A stretch of 64,000 bases of DNA. Source: Labedella gwakjiensis (GTDB lineage: Bacteria; Actinomycetota; Actinomycetes; Actinomycetales; Microbacteriaceae). The DNA lies in contig NZ_PYAU01000001.1 in the NCBI RefSeq assembly GCF_003014675.1, positions 1,364,001 to 1,428,000 on the forward strand. The letters are read 5' to 3'. Below the pieces are notes generated by a model. It saw only the letters and a program-made list of their open reading frames with translations, was not told the origin of the DNA and did not search any database. Shown in pieces: positions 1-7,887 of the stretch. The position numbers were made by a program, and so were the translations under genes. Within the stretch, counting starts at the first letter, position 1; every line of letters begins with the position of its first letter.

Positions 1-1041
1 CGTCGTGAAGACGGCCGCGTCCGCCAGGGCCGGCTTCAGGAGTTTCTCGTCGGCGAGCACCGCCGAGGCCTCGGCGAGCGCCGCCGGCATCTGCGAACCC
101 CACGCGTGCCACATGGACCGCGAATGCGTCCACGGGAGCACCGCGCCGTAGGGCCACGACCTCACATCGCCGCCGCCCATCGCGGCGATCCCCTCGGAGA
201 GCTTCCGCATCGTCGAGCGGGCGGCGGTGTCGTCGGGAGCCGCCTGCATGTAGGCGGCCAGGCCGAGCACGGCCTCGGCGGACGCGTCGGCACCGTCGAC
301 GATCAGCCACGCCGGCACCTTCTTGCCGTCGGAGACCTCCCACTCGCCGTAGCGGGCGAGCGACTGGCGGTCGATGGCCTCGCGGGAGAGCGTGAGCCGG
401 TCGCGCAGGAACGACGCGAACTCGGGGTCCTCGGCGCGGAACGCCGCGTAGCCCTCGCCGAACGCCCACACGGTGCGGGCGAGCCAGTAGCTCTCGTCCG
501 AGTCGGACGGGTCGGGGAGTTCCACGGGCTCGGCGCTCGGGTTGAGCTCGCCGTCTGGCTGCATCCACAGCACGACGTTGCCGGCGTCCTCCCCGTCGGC
601 CGTCTGCATGTAGGCGAGCGAGCGGAGCAGCTCGTACGCGGAGTCCTTGCTCGACTCGGCACCCGTCTGCTCGAAGTGGCGGAGGTACACGACGGCGGCG
701 CGCGAGACGTCGTCGGCGTTGTAGGCGCCCTGACCCCAGTCGCCCGTGGCGGGGTCGAGGGGTCCGCCTCCGACGCGCTCGAACGTGCCGCCGTCGCGGG
801 CGTCCGCGTAGGTCCACGGGAGGACGAGGTCCGGCTCCTCGGCGAGGCGGTAGGTCGTGTGACCGGGGACCTCGGCGGGGGTCGCCGTGTCGAGGAGGAA
901 GTCGAGGTGGGCGAGGTTCGTGAGCGGCGCGGGCGCCGCGACGGCGGGGGCCGTGAGGCCGACACCGCCCGTGAGGGCCGCGACGGCGATCGCGGCGGCG
1001 AGGAGGCCGCGCTTCCGTCGCGTGGTGCTGGAGTTCGTCAT
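1..1041 (-). CDS. Secreted helical-barrel-like protein, 3' end beyond window (partial)
   Basis: The 347 residues visible start with a Sec-type signal peptide: basic MTNSSTTRRKRG, a hydrophobic stretch and AVAAPAPL as a likely cleavage zone. The mature part carries helix-hairpin patterns such as GDWGQGAYNADDVSRAAVVY and repeated YMQ segments, as in (alpha/alpha)6 barrel proteins. No catalytic motif can be named. The ATG at 1041 has an AAAGG ribosome-binding site. It is the last visible gene of the sugar operon with the GH130 gene, so a role in extracellular carbohydrate processing is inferred only from position and fold pattern. The stop codon lies left of the window. Confidence 0.7.
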   Translation of the reverse strand, partial: MTNSSTTRRKRGLLAAAIAVAALTGGVGLTAPAVAAPAPLTNLAHLDFLLDTATPAEVPGHTTYRLAEEPDLVLPWTYADARDGGTFERVGGGPLDPATGDWGQGAYNADDVSRAAVVYLRHFEQTGAESSKDSAYELLRSLAYMQTADGEDAGNVVLWMQPDGELNPSAEPVELPDPSDSDESYWLARTVWAFGEGYAAFRAEDPEFASFLRDRLTLSREAIDRQSLARYGEWEVSDGKKVPAWLIVDGADASAEAVLGLAAYMQAAPDDTAARSTMRKLSEGIAAMGGGDVRSWPYGAVLPWTHSRSMWHAWGSQMPAALAEASAVLADEKLLKPALADAAVFTT

Positions 1042-1070
1042 TGAACTGCCTTTCTGTGTGCCCCGAGATG

Positions 1071-1124
1071 CAGCTTTTGAGCGCGTTTCCTGCGGTATAC
1101 CGGTGCAAACGCGCTCAAAAGCTG
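1071..1124. repeat. Perfect 18-bp inverted repeat in the intergenic gap
   Basis: The arms cagcttttgagcgcgttt (1071-1088) and its exact reverse complement (1107-1124) flank an 18-base spacer that itself contains the palindrome cggtataccg. It lies between the GH130 gene stop and the start of the downstream secreted-protein gene. In the transcript it would fold into a long hairpin. There is no clear U-tract, so it may act as a processing/attenuation stem or as an operator rather than as a simple terminator. Confidence 0.7.
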
Positions 1125-1166
1125 GATCTGGAGGGGGACGGGGAGAGATGCGGGCGGGGGGTGGGG

Positions 1167-2243
1167 TTATGTGTGGTCCAGGCGGGCTACGCCGATCTTG
1201 GAGTCGGCCATTCCGTAGAACACGTAGTGGTGGCCGTCGATCTCCTCGATCGCCGTGGGGAAGACGACGTTCGGCACGATGCCGCTGCGCTCGTCCTCCG
1301 TCTCCGCCTGCAACAGCGGTTCCGAGGTGCGGGCGAGCACGATCGTGGGATCGTCGGCGTCGAGGAGGATCGCGCCGGCCGCGTAGTTCACGTTCTGCTG
1401 CTGCGCGAACGCGTTGTCGATCACGCCCGTGACGCCGTGGTGGAGCAGCAGCCAGCCCTCGGGCACCCGCAGGGGCGCTGGGCCGCCGCCGATCTTCACC
1501 TCCTCGAAGGGGAACTCGGGACCGACGAGGAATCGGCTGTGCTTCCACAGCGTGAGGGCGCTCAGGTCTTCCTTCACGGCATCGACGGGCACGTACGCGA
1601 TCCAGATCGACTGGCGACGGTCGGGCGTCCCCGGGGGAACCCGCACGCCCTGTCCCGGACGGATCTCGCCGATGTCCCACATCGGCCGGTGCAGCACCGC
1701 GAAGCTACGCACGCCGTCCGGCCCGGTCACGGGCTCGGGGAAGAACACCGTGTCCTTGTTGTGGAACAGGTTGAGGTCCGTGTCGAGGGTGTCGTTGTAG
1801 GCGAACAGTGCGGGGCCGAGTCGCCGCCACGAGCGCAGGTCCTCGGAGACGGCGACGGCCGTGCGCGGGCCGAGCGGACCGTACGCGACGTACGTCATGA
1901 CGTGCAGCTCGAGCTCGGCGATCCAGGTGACGCGGGGGTCCTCGACACCCGCGTTGCCCTCGCCGCGCTCCCACGTGCGGTCGGGCTCGAGCACGACGCC
2001 CTGCCGCTCGACGCCCGAGGGTACGCCGTCCTCGACGAGCACGCGGGCGAGGCCGACGCGCGAGACGTTGCCCTCGGCCACGAGCCGCGGCAGCAGGTAC
2101 AGCTCGCCGTCGGGTCCGCGCCCGGAGGCGGGATTGAGGACCCCCTCCGCCTCGAGGGAGTTCCCGGGTTCCGGGGTCATCACGACCCCCATACGCGTGA
2201 GCGTGTACGGAACGGTGGTGGTGGTGATGGAAGAGATGGTCAT
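1167..2243 (-). CDS. GH130 family glycoside phosphorylase/hydrolase
   Basis: The 358-residue protein looks like a five-bladed beta-propeller of family GH130, which acts on mannosides, usually by phosphorolysis. Visible family signatures are VLNPA near the N-terminus, GVEDPRVT (the Asp is the expected proton donor), NKDTVFFPE, GGGPAPLRVPEGWLLLHHGV and GIVPNVVFPTAI. There is no signal peptide, so it acts in the cytoplasm, presumably on the glycoside brought in by the transporter encoded just upstream. The ATG at 2243 is chosen over an in-frame TTG six bases earlier because GAAAGG sits at proper distance from it. Phosphorylase versus hydrolase activity cannot be settled by eye. Confidence 0.85.
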   Translation of the reverse strand: MTISSITTTTVPYTLTRMGVVMTPEPGNSLEAEGVLNPASGRGPDGELYLLPRLVAEGNVSRVGLARVLVEDGVPSGVERQGVVLEPDRTWERGEGNAGVEDPRVTWIAELELHVMTYVAYGPLGPRTAVAVSEDLRSWRRLGPALFAYNDTLDTDLNLFHNKDTVFFPEPVTGPDGVRSFAVLHRPMWDIGEIRPGQGVRVPPGTPDRRQSIWIAYVPVDAVKEDLSALTLWKHSRFLVGPEFPFEEVKIGGGPAPLRVPEGWLLLHHGVTGVIDNAFAQQQNVNYAAGAILLDADDPTIVLARTSEPLLQAETEDERSGIVPNVVFPTAIEEIDGHHYVFYGMADSKIGVARLDHT

Positions 2244-2312
2244 GGTCAACCTTTCACGCCGGGGCCGGTGTCGAGGGAACGGTGGTGGTGGATGTGGCGG
2301 AGGGGGGCATCG

Positions 2313-3200
2313 TCAGCCCTTCACGCCGGAGCCGATGTCGGTGGAGGTGAAGTAGCGCTGGAACACGATGAACAGCGCCACCGCGGGTGCGGCGAGGACG
2401 ACCGCCCCGGCCAGCACGGCGCCGAACGGGTTGGCCGCAGACGCCGCGACGGAGGAGATGTAGTTGGCGAGGGACACGGCGAGCGGTTGAAGCGACGTGT
2501 CCTTCGTGATGAGGAAGGGCCAGAGGAACTCGTTCCACGGTCCGATGAAGGTGACGAGCACCACGGTGAGGAGCGCCGGCCGCACGAGCGGGATCGCGAC
2601 GTTCCACAGCACCCGCAGTTCGCTCGCCCCGTCGATCCGGGCCGCGTCGAACAGTTCCTTCGGCACCTGCAGGAAGTACTGCCGGAAGATGATGACGGCC
2701 GTCGAGTTGATGAGGAACGGCAGGATCATCCCGATGTGGGTGTCGGCGAGCCTGTAGTCGCGTGCGATGAGCACGTACAGCGGGATCATGAGCAGCTGGA
2801 ACGGCACGACCTGCACGAGCAGCGCGAGTGCGAACGTGACTCCGCGACCCCGCCACTGCAGCACCGAGAGGGCGTAGCCCGCGAGCATGCCGAAGACGAC
2901 GGTGCCGAGGATCACCCCTCCGGTGAAGATGCCAGAGTTCACGAGGCCGGTGAGCAACCCGATGCGGCTGTTGATGGCCGCGTAGTTGTCGAGGGTGAGG
3001 TTGGCGATGTTCGGGAACGCGCCGGCCACGGTGGCGTCCGGGGTGCGCTGGAGCGACCCGATCACCATGTAGTAGAAGGGGAAGAGGAACACGAGCGCGC
3101 CGATCGACAGCACGACGCCGCGCAGCACGGCGGCCCCGCGTCCGGACGTCTGGCGCTGTCCAGGTGTCTGGCGCTTCCGGGTGGAGACGTCTGCACTCAT
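2313..3200 (-). CDS. Carbohydrate ABC transporter permease, MalG type
   Basis: The 295 residues hold about six membrane segments and the EAA-loop typical of binding-protein-dependent inner-membrane permeases (DAARIDGASELRVLWNVAIPLVRPA). The C-terminal position and MalG-like length mark it as the second permease of a CUT1 importer. Its ATG overlaps the stop of the upstream permease by four bases (ATGA), so translation is coupled. No ATPase gene is present in the operon; a shared MsiK-like ATPase elsewhere in the genome is the usual solution in actinobacteria. Confidence 0.92.
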   Translation of the reverse strand: MSADVSTRKRQTPGQRQTSGRGAAVLRGVVLSIGALVFLFPFYYMVIGSLQRTPDATVAGAFPNIANLTLDNYAAINSRIGLLTGLVNSGIFTGGVILGTVVFGMLAGYALSVLQWRGRGVTFALALLVQVVPFQLLMIPLYVLIARDYRLADTHIGMILPFLINSTAVIIFRQYFLQVPKELFDAARIDGASELRVLWNVAIPLVRPALLTVVLVTFIGPWNEFLWPFLITKDTSLQPLAVSLANYISSVAASAANPFGAVLAGAVVLAAPAVALFIVFQRYFTSTDIGSGVKG

Positions 3201-4171
3201 GATTCGTCACCTCCGGCGAACTTGCGCTGCAGGAACGCGATGATCAGGACGAGCACCACGAGGATCACGCCGATCGCGGCGGCCACGTCGGGGTTGCCCT
3301 GCTGGATTCCGCGCTGGTACATGAGCAGCACGGGCGATGCGGAGGCGCCGTTCGGCCCGCCGCCGCCGGTGAGCAGATACGGCTCGGTGAAGAGGTTCGC
3401 CCCGGTGATGGTGGACAGGAGCAGCACGAGCACCGTCGCCGGTCGCACGCTCGGGATCGTGACGGAGAAGAACGAGCGCACCGCACCGGCGCCGTCGGTC
3501 GACGCCGACTCGTAGAGCTCCTTCGGGACGTTCTGCAGCGCCGCGAGGTACAGCAGGATGTAGAACCCGAGCTGCTTCCACGTGACGAACAGCGCGATCG
3601 ACGGCATCGCGAGCTGGCTGTTGATGAGCCACGACGGCGTCGGAGCGAGCGGTCCGAGGAGGTTGTTCACGAGTCCGCCGCCGCTGAAGAGGAACAGCCA
3701 CACGCCCACGATCGCGACGGACGCCGTGACGTACGGCACGTAGTACGCCACCCGGAAGAACACGCGGGCGTGGACGATCCGGTTGAGCGCCGAGGCGAGA
3801 AGGAGGCTGAGCACCACGGTGAGCGGGACGTTGATGATGAGGAACACGCCGACGTTCCCGAACGCCTGCCACACGGCGGGGTCCTGGAGGACGCGGGCAT
3901 AGTTGTCGAGGCCCACGAACGGGCGGTCGACCACGGCGCCGGGCGCCGCGAAGAAGTAGTCCTGGAACGACATCCACACCGCGAACACGAGCGGGTAGGC
4001 GAAGACGAGCAGGACGAAGGCGAGGTACGGGGCGGAGAAGAGCAGCCCGAGCGGGTTGGCGCCGAGCAGCTTCCGCTTCCGCCGGGCCCCGCCGGGGGAC
4101 GAGGTCCCCCGGCGTGGTGCCGTGCCCGATGCGGTGGCGCCCGGGGGCGCGACCGGCGACGTGGCGGTCAT
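3197..4171 (-). CDS. Carbohydrate ABC transporter permease, MalF/UgpA type
   Basis: A 324-residue permease with a charged, Pro/Gly-rich cytoplasmic N-terminus (about 35 residues), then membrane segments beginning LLFSAPYLAFVLLVFAYPLVF. The EAA-loop reads YESASTDGAGAVRSFFSVTIP and is followed by the conserved LTGGGGPNG. It forms the heteromeric channel with the MalG-type partner encoded directly downstream and receives substrate from the lipoprotein encoded upstream. Confidence 0.92.
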   Translation of the reverse strand: MTATSPVAPPGATASGTAPRRGTSSPGGARRKRKLLGANPLGLLFSAPYLAFVLLVFAYPLVFAVWMSFQDYFFAAPGAVVDRPFVGLDNYARVLQDPAVWQAFGNVGVFLIINVPLTVVLSLLLASALNRIVHARVFFRVAYYVPYVTASVAIVGVWLFLFSGGGLVNNLLGPLAPTPSWLINSQLAMPSIALFVTWKQLGFYILLYLAALQNVPKELYESASTDGAGAVRSFFSVTIPSVRPATVLVLLLSTITGANLFTEPYLLTGGGGPNGASASPVLLMYQRGIQQGNPDVAAAIGVILVVLVLIIAFLQRKFAGGDES

Positions 4172-4182
4172 GATGCGGTCCG

Positions 4183-5475
4183 TCAGCCCTGGGCGACGAG
4201 GTCGTCGATCTTCGCCGCAGTGTCCGTCAGGAAGGCGGGGACGTCACCGCCGCCGAAGATGACCGACTTCGAGTAGCCGTCGCGGAAGGTCTGCCAGACC
4301 TCCACCGAGTTGGCCACGTTCGGCACCTCGACGGTGCGGGTGGCCTGGTCTCCGAAGATCTCGTACGCCGGGTTCGCCGCGAAGTAGTCGGCGTAGGTGT
4401 CCGTCAGGTCCTGGCGGATCGGCATCTGGCCGGTGAGCTCGAGGAGCTTGCCGTCCTGTTCCTCGCTCGTGGCGAACTGGAGCACGTCCCACGCGGTGCC
4501 CTGGTTCTCGCACGCGGAGTACAGTCCGATGTTCTTCGCGTCGCTGAAGGTGTAGGTCTCCTCCGGCGAGATGCCCGTGGAGGTCGGGACGGTGGCGACG
4601 CCCCAGTCCACGGTGTCGCCGTAGTAGTCGATGGCCCACGGTCCGGCGATGGACATCGCGGTCTGGCCGTCGACGAACGAGTCGCCTTGGTACTGCTCCT
4701 GGCTGGAGAGGCCCTCCGAGTACATCGTCGACCAGAAGTCGGTGACGGCCTTCCCGGCGTCGGAGTCGAAGGTGGCCTTGCCGTCCTCGACGAGCAGGTC
4801 GCCGCCCGTCTCGGCCGCGTAGAGCGGGTAGAAGTCGAACCAGCTCTGGTAGAACTCGCTCGTCGGTGCGGGGCTGATCGCGTAGGGGGCCACTCCCGCC
4901 TCGGTGAGGGTGCGGGAGGTCTCGAGGAAGTCGTCGTAGGTCGACAGGGCCGGCGCCTCGGGGTCGAGCCCGGCATCGGCGAACATCGCCTTGTTGTAGA
5001 AGATCACGACGGGGTTCGACTTCCACGGCATCTGGAAGTAGGAGCCGTCGGCCGACGCGTACTGCTCGGCGATGTCGCCGCTGCGCTCGGTGATGTAGTC
5101 GTCGCCGCCCTCGAAGGAGGAGAGCGAGACGAGTCCTCCCTGCTTCTCGAACTGAGGCACGGCGGCCGGTGACGTGTTGAACACGAGGCACGGCGCGTTG
5201 CCGGCGGTGATGGCGGCGCCGATGACCTCTTCGCTGCTCTTGCCGGCGGGGATCTCCTGGGCCTCGATCTGCTCGTCGGGGTGGTCGGCGTTCCAGGCCT
5301 CGACCATCTGCTCGCCCCATTCGATCTCTGCGGCGTTGTTGGAGTACCAGATGGTGATGTCGCCGCGGGAGTCGTTCGCGGCGCCGGCTGCACCGCCGCC
5401 TCCGCCGGACGTGCATCCGGTGAGGGCGAGGAGGCCGGCGGCCGCGAGGGCTGCGGCTGTCATGCGACGTTGCAT
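4183..5475 (-). CDS. Sugar-binding lipoprotein of the first ABC importer
   Basis: A family 1 extracellular solute-binding protein of 430 residues. The N-terminus ends in a lipobox, LALTGC, with the lipidated Cys at residue 21, then a Gly-rich linker. The body shows DITIWYSNNAAEIEWGEQMV, typical of the SBP family 1 start, and AMSIAGPWAIDYYG in the C-lobe. GAAAGGA lies about eight bases before the ATG. It sits 37 bp after the LacI-family gene and 11 bp before the first permease, in one transcription unit. The ligand is unknown; the GH130 neighbour suggests a mannoside-type oligosaccharide. Confidence 0.92.
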   Translation of the reverse strand: MQRRMTAAALAAAGLLALTGCTSGGGGGAAGAANDSRGDITIWYSNNAAEIEWGEQMVEAWNADHPDEQIEAQEIPAGKSSEEVIGAAITAGNAPCLVFNTSPAAVPQFEKQGGLVSLSSFEGGDDYITERSGDIAEQYASADGSYFQMPWKSNPVVIFYNKAMFADAGLDPEAPALSTYDDFLETSRTLTEAGVAPYAISPAPTSEFYQSWFDFYPLYAAETGGDLLVEDGKATFDSDAGKAVTDFWSTMYSEGLSSQEQYQGDSFVDGQTAMSIAGPWAIDYYGDTVDWGVATVPTSTGISPEETYTFSDAKNIGLYSACENQGTAWDVLQFATSEEQDGKLLELTGQMPIRQDLTDTYADYFAANPAYEIFGDQATRTVEVPNVANSVEVWQTFRDGYSKSVIFGGGDVPAFLTDTAAKIDDLVAQG

Positions 5476-5512
5476 GGTGGGGTCCTTTCGTTGGTCACGC
5501 GCCCGGTGGGGC

Positions 5513-6616
5513 TCAGCGACCGTTCTTCGTGGGGGCTGGGGGTGTGGGGGCTGGGGATGCGGGGGCGTGGGAGGTGGACTCGCGCGTCACGAGGCGCGCG
5601 GGCGGGAGGTCGGTGTTGTCGACGGGCTCTGACGCGATCGTGGCGAGGAGGACACGCGCGGCGATCGCTCCCCACGCGGCGACGTCGGTCGCCACGGAGG
5701 TGAGCGACGGGTAGACGTGCTCGGCGAGGTCGGTGTTGTCGAAGCCCGTGATGGAGAGGTCGCGCGGCACGCTCAGGCCGGCGCGCTGCGCGACGGCGAG
5801 GCCGGCGAACGCCATCGGGTCGTTCGAGTAGACGATCGCGGTGGGCCGTTCCGCGACGTCGCCGAGGAGGTGGCGTGTGGCCGCCGCACCCTCCGTCGCG
5901 CTGAAGTCGGTCTCGACCGTGCGCGCCGTGATGCCGTGCGCGTCCGCGGCCCGCTCGAACGCGCGACGGCGGCGTGCCGCGTGCAGCATGGAGGAGGGTC
6001 CGGCCACGTGGGCGATGGAGCGGTGTCCGAGCTGCACGAGGTGGTCGACGGTGGCGGTGACGCCCGCTTCGTCGTCGATCGAGACGGCGGGGAACGGCGA
6101 GTCGGTGTCGGGGTGGCCGAGCGTGACGGCGGCGAGGCCGAGCTCGCCGATGAGGGCGATGCGCTCGTCGTCCGCCCGGAGGTCGGTGAGGATGACGCCG
6201 TCGATCCGCTTGTCGAGCGCGAGGCTGCGGTAGGTGTCGGCCTCCTGGCGGCCGGGGGTCACGGTCGCGAGCACGAGGGCCTGGCCCGCTCCGGAGAGCT
6301 CCGTCTCGACACCGGCCATGAAGGTGGGGAAGAAGGGGTCCGCCGCCACGATGTCGGGTTCGCGGGCGATCACGAGCCCGATGGCGAAGGCCCGGTTGGT
6401 GCTGAGCGAGCGGGCCCGCATGTTGGGCGACCAGCCGAGCTCGGCGGCGGCGGAGAGGATGCGGTCGCGGGAGTCGGCGCTCACGCCGGGCCGGTCGTTG
6501 AGGGCGAAGGAGACGAGCCCCTTGCTCACGCCGGCGAGCCGGGCGACGTCGGCGATCGTGGGGCGCGCTCCGCCCGCGCCCGATCGGCGCTGCGTCTCCG
6601 CATCCCGTTCCGTCAT
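5513..6616 (-). CDS. LacI-family transcriptional repressor of the GH130 operon
   Basis: The 367-residue protein has an N-terminal LacI helix-turn-helix, RPTIADVARLAGVSKGLVSF (about residues 18-37), followed by the hinge and a periplasmic-binding-protein-like effector domain (FAIGLVIAREPD, VSIDDEAGVTATVDHLVQLG). It is the first gene of the operon and a perfect 18-bp palindrome lies about 50 bp upstream, so autoregulation together with the transporter and GH130 genes is the simple model, relieved by an imported sugar. Confidence 0.93.
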   Translation of the reverse strand: MTERDAETQRRSGAGGARPTIADVARLAGVSKGLVSFALNDRPGVSADSRDRILSAAAELGWSPNMRARSLSTNRAFAIGLVIAREPDIVAADPFFPTFMAGVETELSGAGQALVLATVTPGRQEADTYRSLALDKRIDGVILTDLRADDERIALIGELGLAAVTLGHPDTDSPFPAVSIDDEAGVTATVDHLVQLGHRSIAHVAGPSSMLHAARRRRAFERAADAHGITARTVETDFSATEGAAATRHLLGDVAERPTAIVYSNDPMAFAGLAVAQRAGLSVPRDLSITGFDNTDLAEHVYPSLTSVATDVAAWGAIAARVLLATIASEPVDNTDLPPARLVTRESTSHAPASPAPTPPAPTKNGR

Positions 6617-6664
6617 CGGTGCCTCCGCGTCGAGGTGATCAGATCCGGCTCAACGACCATTCTG

Positions 6665-6682
6665 GTCTAAACCGGTTTAGAC
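6665..6682. promoter_or_regulatory. LacI-type operator
   Basis: The sequence gtctaaaccggtttagac is a perfect 18-bp palindrome with the central CG expected for LacI-family operators. It is the only copy I found in the window and lies 49 bp before the start of the lacI-type gene, so it should control the whole six-gene operon. Confidence 0.85.
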
Positions 6683-6735
6683 ACCGTACAACGCAATCCG
6701 CGCAAACACCACCCCTTCCCCACTCCCCTCCCGAG

Positions 6736-6780
6736 AGGGCTACTCCCGATCGAGGGCGCCACGTACACCTGGCGCCCTCA
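6736..6780 (+). repeat. Dispersed hairpin repeat, copy A
   Basis: One member of a four-copy family in this window. It starts agggctactcccgatc and carries a 10-bp inverted repeat, gagggcgcca (6752-6761) and tggcgccctc (6770-6779), with an 8-base loop. The copy covers the last codons and stop of the neighbouring GNAT gene. Other copies are near 49.2, 50.9 and 59.9 kb. Confidence 0.85.
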
Positions 6781-7378
6781 GCACCGATGTGTCGCCCTCG
6801 ACGGCGGGAGCGATCGTCCGCCGCATCACCGTCTTGCTCTTCCCGATGTGGCGCTCGAACGTGAACCCCGCCTTCTCGAACATGGCCCGCGTCCCGTTGT
6901 GGAGGAACGAGGACGACGTCCTCTTACCGGGAACGAGCTCGTTCGGGAACGACACCACCTCGCCGCCGCCCGCTCGCGCGATGAGGTCGAGGGCCCCGTC
7001 GAGCGCCTCGCGAGCCACGCCCGACCGCCGGTGGTCGCGGTCGACGAAGAAGCACGTGATCCGCCACGGCGCCGGTCTCGTCTCGCCCGCGTCGTACTGC
7101 TTGCGGTGGTAGATGTTCGGCAGCTCGACCGGGCTCCCGTACTCGCACCACGCGATCGCGTCGTCGCCGTCGAAGACGAGGGCCGCGTGCGCGACGCCCT
7201 CCGCCACGAGCCGCCGCTTGAAGGTCGGCCCGTCGTACTCGCTCTTGACGGTGTCTTCCGTGTCGGAGTGGAAGTACGAGCAGTAGCACCCGCCCCAGAC
7301 CCCGTTGTGCTTCTGCGCGAGCGCCAGCCACGCCGGGAACGTCTCGTCCGTGAGTGGTCTCACCACGTGCGCAGCCAT
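6740..7378 (-). CDS. GNAT-family N-acetyltransferase
   Basis: A 212-residue acetyltransferase. The acetyl-CoA binding region is visible as ITCFFVDRDHRRSGVAREAL, the motif A of the GNAT fold. The N-terminus has a Cys/Trp-rich WGGCYCSYF segment seen in a subgroup of GNATs. The substrate is unknown. The ATG at 7378 is preferred to an in-frame GTG nine bases upstream because AGGTGG precedes it at good spacing. The C-terminal residues (about VRGALDRE) and the stop are encoded by dispersed repeat copy A, so the tail has probably been altered by the repeat. Confidence 0.85.
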   Translation of the reverse strand: MAAHVVRPLTDETFPAWLALAQKHNGVWGGCYCSYFHSDTEDTVKSEYDGPTFKRRLVAEGVAHAALVFDGDDAIAWCEYGSPVELPNIYHRKQYDAGETRPAPWRITCFFVDRDHRRSGVAREALDGALDLIARAGGGEVVSFPNELVPGKRTSSSFLHNGTRAMFEKAGFTFERHIGKSKTVMRRTIAPAVEGDTSVLRAPGVRGALDRE

Positions 7379-7396
7379 CGCGTCCACCTCGTCGCG

Positions 7397-7430
7397 TCGT
7401 CTCGGATCACACCTCGTCTCGGATCACACC
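7397..7430. repeat. 17-bp tandem duplication upstream of the GNAT gene
   Basis: The unit tcgtctcggatcacacc occurs twice without spacing (7397-7413 and 7414-7430), just before the GNAT start on the minus strand. It may duplicate a promoter or binding site, or be simple slippage. Confidence 0.8.
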
Positions 7431-7517
7431 CGCGGGAAATCGAGAGCCCGCGAGGGGTCCGGAGGGGAACACAGTACCGCCGAAGGCGGGCGCCACGACA
7501 GGGAGACGCCGACGCGA

Positions 7518-7877
7518 TCAGCCGGCGGAAGCCTCCCAGCCGTCGTACTCCCCACCCTCGACGGACGCGGCGAGCGCCTCGAAGAACTCACGGGTCTCGA
7601 CGACGGCCACCGGGGTGACCGCGAGATCCTGACGGGACGCCACGATGCCCTCCCCCTCGTGGACCCGTCTCACCGTCCAGCCGGCGGCGACCGCCGCCCG
7701 CTCCATCGCCGCGGCCCCGTCGCCCGTCGCGCAGTAGAGGTAGTGGATCCAGTCACGTGGGGCGTCGAGCCCTCCGGGTGTCGACGCGAGGAGGGCGAGC
7801 AGGTGATCGTCGTCCGCGTTGCCGGTGGCCGGCACGACCGCTGCACTCCGCTTCGACCGTCGGCTGAAGAGTCCCAT
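7518..7877 (-). CDS. RraB-like (ribonuclease E inhibitor B-fold) protein
   Basis: The 119-residue protein ends with the signature GGEYDGWEA found at the C-terminus of RraB-domain proteins, and DWIHYLYCATGDGAAAMERA fits the first half of that alpha/beta domain. In E. coli RraB binds RNase E; in actinobacteria the domain is usually uncharacterised, so a link to RNA decay is only suggested. The ATG at 7877 (MGLFSRRSKR) is chosen. It lies 10 bp downstream of the acid-sugar kinase stop and may be cotranscribed with it. Confidence 0.75.
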   Translation of the reverse strand: MGLFSRRSKRSAAVVPATGNADDDHLLALLASTPGGLDAPRDWIHYLYCATGDGAAAMERAAVAAGWTVRRVHEGEGIVASRQDLAVTPVAVVETREFFEALAASVEGGEYDGWEASAG

Positions 7878-7887
7878 GGGAGCGAGC

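Noticed and set aside
1041-3515. Long plus-strand open frame of 824 codons
   Set aside because: Antisense to the GH130 and permease genes; Arg/His/Asp-rich with no motifs, a GC-skew shadow.
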